Position numbers and translations under genes: made by a program
Origin: Plantago elongata
Lineage: Eukaryota > Streptophyta > Magnoliopsida > Lamiales > Plantaginaceae
Direction of reading: 5' to 3'
Assembly (NCBI GenBank): GCA_036897095.1
Contig: JAYMSP010000192.1
Coordinates: 1-64,000, forward strand
Length of the DNA: 64,000 bases
In this document: one piece after another, positions 49,305 to 64,000 of the stretch
Layout: each line of letters begins with the position of its first letter
Numbering within the stretch: the first letter of the stretch is position 1
The notes under the pieces: model-generated
Databases searched by the model: none
Told to the model about the DNA's origin: nothing
What the model saw: only the letters and a program-made list of their open reading frames with translations

Positions 49305-50123
49305 CAGGGGCGAAGGCAGGCACGGGATGGTAAAAAAAGTTAAAAAAATTAATATTGCGTATTTTGATTTTTTTGGAACAAACACGGGACAATATGAACT
49401 GATATGGAGAAAGAAGAAAGAGGCAAAGAGCTGATACGGAATTAAGAAGAAGAAGAAGAAGAAGAAGCAGCCATCACGCCCAATTCGCCAAACCAGAATA
49501 CCGAACCTTCACAATTGCGATCCGTCATCCGTGAGCTCAGGAAGTAGTGAGAACAGGAGAAGCCAAGAAGGAAAAGTGATTAATGACAAATAAAAGGTAG
49601 TATGCTTTTATTATGTAGTTGCAAGTGCTTGCCCCCTTTCAATTTATGTTGTATATGGAAAAGGAATATCTCACAAACTCTATGATAATTTATATTGAAA
49701 GAGAGTTAATAAGGATATCAACGAAGATTTAATAATTGATGATTTTAACTTTTAAGAAAACTGCAGGGTCGTACTGTAACATAAATTTGGGTCTTTATCT
49801 TTTCGTGTTTTTATTATTAAATATTGTTTGGCCGTTTGGATGGACATTTAAGTGGGCATTTGAATGGATTTTGTGTTTGCATGGACATTTAAGTGGGGTA
49901 TTTTAAGTGTATTTTAGGCCAAATCACTGTTCATCGAGTCAAATGGTGATATTTAAATCCCCATCCAAACACCCCCTGTATTTTGGAAGACTGAATTTTA
50001 ATATGATTTTGACAATAGTTTTTATTTATAACCATTTCAAATTGTATTGTTGAATGATATGTCATTTTCTTAAATTTAGTTGAGTTGAGTACAGATTGTC
50101 AGAAAGTTCTGACTTCGCCCCTA
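49305..50123. mobile_element. Non-autonomous hAT-type element with a nested MITE
   Basis: 819 bp with short ends CAGGGGCGAAGGCAG (left) and, in reverse complement, TAGGGGCGAAGTCAG (right), of hAT type. Flanks TTTATGAC and TTTATAAT agree at six of eight bases, fitting an 8-bp target duplication that has since diverged. A (GAA)n run lies at 49447-49468. No transposase. A second element is inserted at 49833-49977. Confidence 0.65.
49833..49977. mobile_element. Small MITE nested in the hAT-type element
   Basis: Ends GTTTGGATGGACATTTAAGTGGG-like and, in reverse, GGGTGTTTGGATGGGGATTTAAAT-like, with AAATCACTGTTCATCGAG inside. A related remnant is at 45905-46046. Superfamily not assigned. Confidence 0.5.
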
Positions 50124-50131
50124 TTTATAAT

Positions 50132-51355
50132 TGCGTCTGACTAATTAAGTATTTCGGGATTATTTTTAATATTTTTTAAGGAAAGAAAGACATAATTAAC
50201 AAACTATGGAAGTTATTAATTCAATATTCACTACGCATATGCACCATTAGAAGTATGAGACCAAATAAACAACAACTTCACACATGTTCACATCCAAACT
50301 TCTCATTAGATTTTAGAAAGTTTGACCAAAGATCATCTATTGATTAATTGAAATATAATTTGAATAGTATTTTTAATTAAAATTGAATTTTTTGTGTATA
50401 AAAAGTTCGGTTTAAATGGATAGATGACCGCTTCAGCAGTATGATAAACGGTCCATAGTAACTTTGTATATGCACTTGTGGAGGGTAGCTCTTGAAATAG
50501 AATGTCCCTTTATTGGCATTGAAAGAATGTAAATATGTAATTGATGCATCCATGAGGATTTGTTATTTTGATCAGGCTAAAGTCTCCGTCAACAATGCCT
50601 ACTTATATGGATGGACTGGTTATCATTGAGTGAATGAAATGATGAAAAGAAAAAAAGAAGACTTGTTTGTCTCTAACCTGTGTCACATTATAATACACTT
50701 ACAAGTTGCAGCTCGGGTCTTTGTCAACCATATGAAATTGGAGTAAGCTGATTTCATATCTGAGCTATATTATTGATTTGGCATCATGCCAGGAAAGTAA
50801 ATTACGTGATTCCTCCATTGTTTTCCTCTTCACTTGATTTTATATCTATCTTTCTGAAGACTATGGAATTGTTTCCTATTACTATAATATTAACAAACCG
50901 ATAGTTATCTCTTAACACCATCTACTATCTAAATTGTACGTACATAAATTCGAATTTTAAATGAGTTTTGAATTGAGTGAAGATTACGAACTACAAATTA
51001 CTATACGATTACTTATTGTTGATATTATATTGACTCCATAATTGACAGTTTGGACTGGAATTGTAATTGAATCTATTTGAATTGGGGTGAATTAATGAAT
51101 AGTAACTAAATTGATATTGAGTTGTTAAAATTTATGTCAGGTAGAATTGAAATTGTATAGAATTTTATAGGTTAATAATTGAGTGAGAATTAAATTATTA
51201 TTGAATTTTAATTTGATAAATAATTAGTCAATTGTAATCGGTTATTCAAACACAAATTAAAACAACCCGACTGAATCATAATTGAATCGAAATTTTAATT
51301 CATAGTAACTGAATATAATGATTGCACCTTTAATCAAACATGTAATTCATGTATA
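50132..51355. other. Intergenic, AT-rich
   Basis: No gene. The part 50880-51330 is full of GAATTGAATT-like phrases, perhaps an old decayed repeat. Confidence 0.4.
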
Positions 51356-51363
51356 GACAACAT

Positions 51364-51897
51364 TAGGGGTGATCGTTCGGATTCATCCGATCCGAAGTTC
51401 GCATTAATTCGAAATTCCGGAGCACCTTGGGGTTAATCCGTAATCCGATCTGAATGGTTTGGATTGGGTTCAGATTAATCTGGTTCGGTCCATTTTTTTT
51501 TAATTAATCCAAAAATATAAAAACATAATAAAAATAAATCATCCTTTTTTCCTCAACTTTCCTAAAACCCCCAGAACCTCCAAACAAAATAGAAATGACG
51601 GAAATGAATAAGGATGAATGGATGATTAGGGTTTGTTATGAATTGTTGTTACTAGATTTGAATATAAGTTGCTATTTCAAACAACGTTTTTCACTTTGAA
51701 ATAAGGGTATTTTCTTTTTTTAAATATTTCGGATTAAAATTGAGTTATCTAAAAATATGATGGATCGGATCAGATTAATTCAAAAATCTTCGAATCTTAA
51801 ATATGTTAATTCATAATTTAATTTGGACATATCATATTGGATCGAATTATTGAATTTCAAGATTGAATTTTCCAAATTTGAATTTTATAATCCCCTA
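51364..51897. mobile_element. hAT-type MITE, 534 bp, with perfect 8-bp duplication
   Basis: Ends TAGGGGTGATCG (left) and, in reverse complement, TAGGGGATTATA (right), flanked by GACAACAT at 51356-51363 and again at 51898-51905. Eight-base duplications and TAGGGG-type ends fit hAT. The inside contains many GGATT/AATCC repeats (CGGATTCATCCGATCCG and similar). Non-coding. Confidence 0.8.
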
Positions 51898-51905
51898 GAC
51901 AACAT

Positions 51906-54248
51906 GTTATAGGGGCGCACATGAGCAATGCCAGTTTCATATTTGTTTCTTTATTAAATTACAGCCTCACCGGACCCTTTAAATATGTCCAGAAAACTAA
52001 TGGGAAGGCAAAAGCCAAAATCATCACTTTCTAAAATGTGTCTCCACTTTTCCATATCAAGGGAGATGACAAAATCAGTGCATAATCTACCGTCAATGAA
52101 TAGCTTTCCAGTTTTGATAGCTTAACCAACATTATTGATTATGAATAAATTAAGGCCAACTACTTTGGCCACAGAGGATCGAAATTCATAATTTATCAGA
52201 TGAAAAGAGTCCGTGATCCGAAATCTGTATTAGCTCGGCACACGAAGGAGACTTTAGGTTTGACCATTGTGCCAAACTTCAATAAACCTTTTTATTTTCG
52301 GGTCGACTTCATATCAACCTGAATATAAATTTTCGTTAGATATTCATCATATTGTAGTTAATTCAATTTAATTCATCCATTTCAGTTTGAAGTCATTTGT
52401 TTATAATTTTAAGTACAATCAACTATACTTTAGTTATTTAATAATTAAAAATCTCAAAAAATACTCATGTTGTCTATAACGCCCTTTTGTAGTGTGATAA
52501 ATTTAAAAATATAATAAAAATCATATTAATTTCATAAAATTATATATGTAATAAACAAATAGATATTAAATTACATCATCAAACATAAATATTAATTTTA
52601 AAAATTATCATTTAAGTCAACATCGTTATTTGCAATCTATTTATCTAAAAATTGGACATAATCCTTTAATATTCAGTGGATTCTTGGTATCTATTCATAA
52701 AAAAAAATGCGACCATCACTGAGTTTAATTGTATTTATATTGTCCCCTTCTTCAATCACTCCATTGACGTGTTTCTTCCAATGTAAGCTTTTGGGCATAT
52801 GGTTTACAATAGGTGAATTAGTGCAGACATAGGAGAAATTTCTGAATTAATAGTGTAAACATGCTGAATTCAAGAGAAAGAAGCAATTATCTATGGAAAG
52901 AGGATGATGAACAATCCTCAGGAGATTGTATATAGTTAAATTATATTTAAATTTATATAATAGGGGTACAATAGTAAATATATATTTTATATTTAATATA
53001 TAATTACTATAAAATATTTTATGAGATCATACCTACTAATCATCTAACAGAGACTCGCATTCAAGTCGGTATGAAACTGACTTGAAAATTCAAACTTTCA
53101 TAGAATGGTCATTGATTAACACATACTTAGTCATGAATATCATGTGTTTTTATCATACACGACATAATAAACTTGTTAGACCGATCATAATGTATGTATT
53201 TCGTGATCGTTGATAGTGTGATTGTAATTTTAAAATACACTTTATAAGATGATTGGTAATTGATATTAAATTATTTTTCAACCAAGTGATTATCCATTGA
53301 AGGATAAGTTCACAAAAATAAATTCGAGTATACTTTTAAATAATTAAAATATATGATCGTGTATTAAAAAGTACAATTACAAGCATAGAACATTAAAACC
53401 ATCTACCGACTATAATTTGAACTACTTCATCAGTTTCAGAACAAATGTATTAAATTATGTTTATATAATATGTCTCATTACAAATGTTTTGGTTTTAATT
53501 TTTGATAAAATTTTCGACTCATTTACACTTCATGTGTATTTATCCTTTAATATTTTTTATTAAATTTCGTGTTTAAAAGTAAAATGTCATTTGTTCTATA
53601 ATAACGAGGTACTAAACTTAAGTGTGAGATGCTAAAATATTTAAAGAAATAATGATCGTACTCGTGGACATGCGAAGAAAAATAATCGACAAACCTTATT
53701 GGAGATTAAGGAGTTACTATATGAACCGAAGCAAATGTGATGATGTGATTAAGCGATTGGTACAAGTCAAGTCTATAAAATGAACATAAGTCCAAATCAT
53801 TGACCACTTTCTGTAAACTACCATAATTTCCTTCCACCAGGGGAGGTTATTACGGTCAGATCACATCTCGACCACATGCAACTAGAACCCGCTCCCCCAC
53901 CAATCACATCCCGCCACGTCACCCACAGCTGTATACCTACTCCACATGCTATTATTCTCTCTTCTCTACTCGGAAAAGGCAGATAATAAATAAGCTCACT
54001 AAACGAAACACAGTCACAGTAAGAAGCTCAGATTTCTCGAGGAGAAGAAGACGACAGGAACGACGGCGTTTCTTCGCCGTCATTTCCTCTTTCATCCGAT
54101 ACACTCCAATTAATCAAATCGAGAGCATTTAATTAACTAACTATGCTCTCTCCTTTCGTCAATCGGAAATGAGTCAGCCACTAGGGTTTTAGATTCTACT
54201 TTCTCTGCGACAAACACGGACCGGTGCTGTTTGCCTATTTTTAGCAGT
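51906..54248. other. Long intergenic stretch and promoter of the PMT gene
   Basis: AT-rich without recognised genes to about 53800. From 53820 on GC rises, and 54000-54248 looks like a transcribed leader (GAGGAGAAGAAGACGACAGG and so on). No element could be bounded. Confidence 0.45.
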
Positions 54249-57200
54249 ATGAGAGAGAGAATGAGGACCAAATCGACGAAGAATCTGCTCAAGTATGCCT
54301 TGGTTGTTTTGCTTATCCTTGTTGGACTGGTGTGCCTCTACAATGGTGAGCTGTTCTCGGCTGGTTTGCCACGTGTTGACGAGGCATTTGATGATGCTGT
54401 GGATTTGGTTGACGTCAGGAAGGATTTTGATGAGATGTTTGATGACGACGAGGTGCCGAAGAACATTCCGGTGAGCTGATTTTGTGTTGTGGATGAGATT
54501 TAGTGGTTGATTGATTGGTTCAGTTTGATTGATTTTTGGTTGTGTTGTTTTGTGTTGTGGTTAGGTTTGTGATTCGAGGCACTCGGAGTTGATTCCGTGT
54601 TTGGATCGCCATTTGATTGCTCAGATGAAATTGAAGCTGAATCTGAGCTTGATGGAGCATTATGAGAGGCATTGTCCGCCTCCCGAGCGTCGATATAATT
54701 GCCTTATTCCCCCTCCATCGGGCTACAAGGTTTGATTGATGCCATTTGTTTCGGAGTGATTTCTCAAGTTTCTTAATGTGGAAATGGATGTTTGGAGTGT
54801 AGTTATTTATGGTTTTGTAGACATGTATGGCCATGTTTGTCACTGTGTTGGTATCTGTTTGGTTTGATGATAGTTTGGTATTCAGAAATGGATGTTTCGT
54901 GTGTTTTTGAAGGAATAATTGGATTCTAGTGAAAATTGAAATGTGGTGTATGATTATAGCAGTATATAGTTTATAGTGAGTATGTGATGTTCGTGAGCAT
55001 GTTGGCCTTTGTTTAGTTTGATGATAGTTTTGATATCGATTGAATTCCTGTTAGGAGTCCAGATTCCAATTAGATGGCCAGCCAGTAGGGACGAAGTTTG
55101 GAAGGCGAATATTCCCCACACACATCTTGCACAAGAGAAGTCTGATCAGAATTGGATGGTTGTAGATGGGGAGAAGATAAAGTTTCCAGGTGGAGGGACA
55201 CATTTTCATGATGGAGCTGATAAGTATATCATGGCTATTGCAGGGGTTCGTTGTTTGTGTGATCTTTTTTGCATAATCTTTTGTACACGGTGTTAGGCCT
55301 TCTGCATACTAAAATTTTGGTCTGGTTTGTTTACGTAGATGCTCAAGTTTCCTGGTGAAAGGCTCAGTAATGGTGGTAATATCCGAAATGTGCTTGATGT
55401 CGGCTGTGGGGTTGCAAGTTTTGGAGCATACCTTCTCCCTCTTAACATCATAGCCATGTCAATTGCTCCCAATGATGTTCATGAAAATCAAATTCAGTTC
55501 GCATTAGAGAGGGGTATCCCGGCTAGTTTAGGTGTTTTGGGCACTAAACGGTTACCTTATCCGAGCAGATCATTTGAATTGGCTCATTGTTCGCGCTGTC
55601 GCATTGATTGGCTCCAGAGAGATGGTATTCTTCTGTTAGAATTGGACAGGTTACTGAGACCAGGAGGTTATTTTGTCTACTCTTCACCAGAAGCATATGC
55701 ACATGATGCTGAGAATCGAAGAATTTGGAATTCCATGTATGACCTTTTGAGAAGAATGTGCTGGAGAGTTGTTTCAAGGAGAGATCAGACAGTAATATGG
55801 GCCAAGCCATTAAGTAATAGTTGCTACAGGAAAAGAGTTGCAGGAACTCTCCCTGCTGTGTGTAGTTCTGATGATGATCCAGACGCGACATGGAATGTGC
55901 TCATGAAGGCATGCATCACTCCATATTCACCAAGTAAGCATCATGATGTGCATAAATCAGCAATTGCTCAAATTGCTGTTAAAATGCCAATTATTGAACA
56001 CCACTATCGATTATTGTGTTATTTTTCCTTTGTTAGGGTTCTTTAGGTTTTATTCTGTCAATGTTTGAGCCAACATGGGTTAAGAAATACATATATAGCT
56101 TATGTCATAGATTTACTACTGTTGTACCTCTATGTCAACTATATTATGACAATTTCCCCCCTGCATTTTAACAAGTTCCATGTACATTCTTCTGTTAACA
56201 CAGAGATGCACAGGGAGAAGGGGACTGGGTTGGAACCCTGGCCTCAAAGGCTTATGGCACCTCCACCGCGCTTGAAAGAAATTGGTGTGACGTCCGAAGA
56301 ATTTCAGAAAGATACGGTAACTTTTATGAAGTACCAATTTGCTTATGTTCTTTTCCTCAAGTGTGTGTAGACCAACTGATCGGATCTGTATATGATGCAG
56401 AATATATGGCATTCTAGAGTGGCTGAGTACTGGAAGCAGATGAAATCTGTTATTCATAGGAACACATTCAGAAATGTCATGGACATGAATTCCAATCTCG
56501 GGGGATTTGCTGCTGCTCTGAAAGAGAAAGATGTGTGGGTGATGAATGTTGCTCCAATTAATGCATCAAGGCTGAAGATTATCTATGACAGAGGCTTGAT
56601 TGGAACAGCTCATGACTGGTAAGCATTCTTTCTTTTGAATCCTTTGCAGCCTTGATTATGCTTGCTTTCTCTTGGAGTCGATGCAGTTCTTAAACTTGCA
56701 TTTTACATTTATTATGCTGTCAACCTAACCACTTGTTTTACGGTTTCACCAATAATCGTCAACATAAAGTCCTTTAACATAAAATTCCATAGCTTCACCA
56801 AGCTGGGGCATATGAGGGGTGGGTACACTTAACTTCTGTAATGAAAGTTCCTCCATAGAAGGGAGAGATACATGCTCGATGAGATTTATGTAGATCAGAG
56901 ACTCATTTCAGTGTTGTTAACTGGTATGATTCTTGTCTTATTTTCATAAACTAAACCGATATAGAATAGAAGCACTGTTTGTTAAAATAGGAAATAACTG
57001 AGCTATTACAGCTTTTAGATTAACTCAAGCTAAAAAACAGCTACGGATTGTTTTACTGAGCATCAAACTGTATTCCGTCTTTGAATATAGAGTTTATTAT
57101 CTCTGTTGCAACTGACGTTTCTCAATTCTTGCTGACGATTAAAATCTGTTATTTTGTGCTAGTAGACAACTGTGTTCGTTACGTGGCTGTCATACTAAAC

Positions 57201-57586
57201 CTGACAGTGATAGATTTTTTAAATGGCTTGCTTTCTCGCGAGTATAAAATAATAATGCTTCATTTGCTCACAGGTGCGAATCATTTTCGACTTACCCTCG
57301 CACGTATGACTTGCTTCATGCTTGGTCAGTCTTCTCTCAGATCGAGGAGAGAGGTTGCAGCTCGGAGGACCTATTGATTGAAATGGACCGAATCCTAAGG
57401 CCGGAAGGATTCGTAATAATTAGAGACAAGCCTTCTGTCATAAATCATGTGCACAAATTTTTGGCTTCCTTGGGGTGGGACGGGTGGTCATCAGAGGTGG
57501 AACCTAGCGCAGATGGTCTCTCCTCAAATGAAGAAAGCGTTTTGATAGCTAAGAAAAAATTGTGGGAAGATGATTCTATCTTGTAA
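54249..57586 (+). CDS. PMT-type methyltransferase (QUA2/TSD2-related family), Golgi
   Basis: Type II Golgi membrane protein of the plant putative-methyltransferase family, thought to methyl-esterify homogalacturonan. Seven exons: 54249-54470, 54565-54729, 55063-55245, 55339-55933, 56204-56316, 56401-56618, 57274-57586; 602 residues. Residues 15-32 (LKYALVVLLILVGLVCLY) are the membrane anchor. The lumenal domain has CDSRHSELIPCLDR, the HYERHCPPPERR block, FPGGGTHFHDGADKYI, SAM motif I VLDVGCGVASFGAYLL, DRLLRPGGYFVYSSPEAY, and the second half-domain FRNVMDMNSNLGGFAAAL with EMDRILRPEGFVIIRD. It fits the shorter PMT1/3/8-like clade. Intron 6 is the longest (655 bp). Frame complete. Confidence 0.94.
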
Positions 57587-59034
57587 CGGTACAGAGTTTT
57601 AGATTCTATCTATTGATTAATTGCATAGTGGAAATTGATCCTGGTCTCTTTGTCCATTATCACCAGCATATGCTTGTTGTAGACTTGATTAACAACGCTG
57701 CACGCAAATGTGTATGCTTAATAGAGGTTTATATGGTAGCTTTAGATCCAGCTATGCTCTTTGATTCTAGGTTCAGATTTGTGTAATCTAACCAAAAAAC
57801 TCCTTATAGGTTTACATACTTCATAATTCATACTCCATTTGATTTCACTGTCTTTTAATCGTAACCTATTCTCTGTTATGATGACCGAGTACTCTGGTGT
57901 CGGACTTGGCCTCGCCCTGCCGGTTATAATGGTTGAACTCTTTTATCCTGCAATTTTCCTGTCGTTGAAGCCGTAAACTTTAATCAGCCTCTGTAGGCTT
58001 TGGAAAAGCTGTTGTCTAGCCATTACAGTGGATCTTGAGGCTTCTTTACAACCACATAATTTAGTACTTGTGGCTTGGGTTTGTAATTTTCCATTTTAAT
58101 GGTGTTGCTGTCTGGTCCATCCTGTACCTTATGAACAGCAGGTCCTGTCGACAATGAATCTTTTCGTTGAAAGATCTGAACAAGAATAATTCTAGAATGA
58201 ACAAGTCCTTGTGTGGTACAAATAACACTCCCAAACACTAGAGTTAAAAGAATGAAGAGGTAAAAGAAGCTTTGTGGAATTGTGACGCGGTAGTCACAAC
58301 ACTAGGCGGAAATAAACCGTAATGGCCAATGCACAGAATTCATTGGTCAATAGTTGTGAATTCCAAGCTACTAGAGGTGGAGAACACTATGAATAAGATT
58401 GTTTTGAAACTTGAACTTCAATCTTTATTTTAAGTTGAAGCATTGTTCTATGTGGAAGAGTAAAGAAATCAAAACACATTTTTGTATGCTAATACTTGCT
58501 AATAGAGTGGTACTTGTTATAGACTTGGACTCTGTTCACTTTGTCTCAACATTACTTATTTGAACTGAATTTATCTCCTTGCCAAATTTATGTTCACGGA
58601 ACATGAAGGTAATATGCTATTATTTCTGTGTGCACATTTAACATGACATGAATGGGCTTAGACGAGGTCTAAAAGAAAGCCCAACAAAAGGTGGAGCCCA
58701 TAGTATAAGGCACGTGCTTATAAACTGCGGCTTTCCCGCTTATAAGTTATATCTCCTCTTTTCCAACCCAAAAGTATAACTGAATCTGATTACTGCCATT
58801 AGCAATTCCATCACATAAAAGGGAAAAATACAGTAAAATCTGATATTTTCCATACCAATACATATCTTCACTCAATTTCATCTTATTCCAATTCTCGATA
58901 TCAAACCTCATCAATGGCGAAGACACAATCAAACAATTTCGAAAGTTCTAGCTAGAAACCAGGGAATTATTTGAATTTGGCGCCAGGTGAATTTTGCTTC
59001 TGTTCTAATTGCCTTTTCAGATCAAGCTCCGGCT
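57587..59034. other. Intergenic, PMT 3' UTR and UKL promoter
   Basis: No gene. A CAG acceptor at 59020 just before the UKL leader suggests a spliced 5' UTR for that gene. Confidence 0.45.
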
Positions 59035-59057
59035 ATGGGCTCTGAGATGCTGCGATA

Positions 59058-59058
<1 letters not shown>
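59035..59058 (+). promoter_or_regulatory. uORF overlapping the UKL start codon
   Basis: An upstream ATG opens a seven-codon frame (MGSEMLR) whose TAA shares its last A with the main ATG (TAATG at 59056-59060). This arrangement can lower translation or allow termination and re-initiation. Effect is inferred. Confidence 0.6.
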
Positions 59059-62618
<3,560 letters not shown>

Positions 62619-64000
62619 GACAAGATGAGAAGAGAAATGTACGGCGCAAAATATGGCATTTTTGGACATGGTTTTATTTGGTACCTGGGGAAAATTATAA
62701 AAATATTTACAAACCAAACAAAACACACAGAGAAAAAGGATAAGAGTTACCGTGGGAATATCCTTAAATGACATTGGTTTCACTAATCAACCAAACCATA
62801 CATTTGGAATTTTGATTTTACGGTAGTGGAACTTCTACAAATTTTGTTCTTCTGTTGCTTTGAGTAAAGTATCTTCATGTGATTTAAACTCCTGGTGTAG
62901 GCAAACCCCTTTCATCGATCGAGTCCAGTTAGAGAACACATATTAAGGAGCCGTAGAGACTTGGACTGATTAGAAATCAATTTGAATTGGAATAAACCAA
63001 CTTAAATTGATTGTTTTGTGTAAAAAAGAATAATTTGAATTGACCTTTCCCTAACTCCCAAAACACACACCTTGTACTTCATGGAACTCAAATGTTTTAA
63101 ATTGAATTTGTAATATCAATGGCTTTTTAGGAAAATACAGGACACAACATTTATGTGAAAGATGAAGTATAAAATTTGACAGATTCCAGTATGAGCCATG
63201 GCAATAGTAAAATATCTCTTCTACTTCCAAGTGTATGATATGATTATCCAATTATTCAGTACTTCAGTAAAATCAAAATGGGCACAGGCAATAACATTAA
63301 AAAACCTTATATAATGAAATATTCCACAAAATAAATAAAAGGTATACAAAACTCAAACTAATTATTTCAAATGAGAGTAACTAAAGTACTGAACAATGAT
63401 TATAGGAGTACAAATTTGATTAAATGTTCTAATTTGAGCTGGAAGTGACTTTGAATACTAGATCAAATCGATAAGAGTAATAAAAGACACTAGTTCAATG
63501 GTATTTTTGTATTACTCATAAACCATCCTTGGAACACACAGAATTTTGCCAATGAATAAATCTTTTGTTGGCTTTTCAAGATCTAAATTCGAAACAGTAG
63601 AAACACATTACAGAACCGTTTATAAAGAAACATTGTGAAGCGATACCTATCAATATAAGCATACTTCAGAACACGGTACAAATAAAGGCACTTGAAAACC
63701 TTTCTCCAAATCTGATTACAAAACTTAGAAGAATATGTTTTGTTTTAATAGTCAGAGACAGTACTTGATCAGCACCAAAAGAAAAAAAAATCACTTGCAA
63801 TCAAGAAACTCTTTTGTATACATTCCTCAAAACTGTGAATACTTAACCAACAAACAAGAGTTTCTTCTGAATCTCAGTAACAAAAATACTAGTTCGTCTT
63901 TGTTGCTCTTTCTATTGATGATATTTGTTGCTTCTACTGCAAGGTACACTTACGAGAAGAGTATATGGTCAGAAGGACGTGATAAATAAATGTCACAGCA
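62619..64000. other. Intergenic to the end of the window
   Basis: UKL 3' UTR at the left, then AT-rich DNA. An 84-codon frame on + at 63735-63989 starts without context and shows no family features. Nothing else seen. Confidence 0.45.

Noticed and set aside
63735-63989. 84-codon plus-strand frame with a hydrophobic end
   Set aside because: Lys/Asn/Ser-rich text typical of AT-rich intergenic DNA; start lacks context.

Overview
This is nuclear DNA of a dicot plant. The genes have many short introns with GT-AG ends, the spaces between genes are AT-rich, and the proteins belong to plant families (pectate lyase, arabinogalactan protein, RGLG ubiquitin ligase, CYP724 P450, PMT methyltransferase). 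There are no operons, and no virus or organelle block. The species cannot be fixed from the sequence; a CAGTT-rich repeat family near 29-31 kb is the best tag for placing it.

Layout. 0-6 kb: the 3' part of a pectate lyase (+), a classical AGP (-), and a small two-exon gene (+) for a secreted peptide precursor that ends in a 13-residue RGF/GLV/CLEL-type motif. 6-10.2 kb: a mobile-element block, with a deleted LINE bounded by a 13-bp target duplication next to a short non-autonomous LTR element. 11.6-17 kb: cytosolic NAD-dependent glycerol-3-phosphate dehydrogenase (+) convergent with an ABHD17-like hydrolase (-). 17-20.6 kb: a long stretch with no convincing gene. 20.6-21.2 kb: a mitochondrial ribosomal protein mS38 gene and a tRNA-Thr(UGU), both on -. 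22-29 kb: S1/P1 nuclease (+), a plastid-type methyltransferase (-) and an IST1-like ESCRT protein (-). 29-31 kb: a cluster of CAGTT-rich inverted-repeat elements. 31.6-38.2 kb: CYP724-type P450 (+) and Rab2/RABB1 (+), the latter with a Harbinger-type insertion in its last intron. 39-44 kb: a small conserved basic protein (-) and an RGLG RING ligase (-). 45-52 kb: a gene-poor transposon stretch holding a Stowaway-like MITE, a Pack-MULE-like element with a captured REF/SRPP gene fragment, and two hAT-type elements. 54-62.6 kb: a PMT-type methyltransferase (+) and a uridine kinase-like UKL protein (+).

The genes are an ordinary mix of unlinked housekeeping and cell-wall functions; I see no biosynthetic cluster. 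A loose cell-wall theme (pectate lyase, AGP, PMT) and a hormone theme (RGF-type peptide, brassinosteroid-type P450, RGLG) are probably chance. The most interesting items are the small peptide gene, which ordinary gene finding would miss, and the 1.15-kb MULE-like element that carries part of a host gene.

All splice joins were read by eye. For every multi-exon gene with both ends inside the window the exon lengths add up to a whole number of codons.
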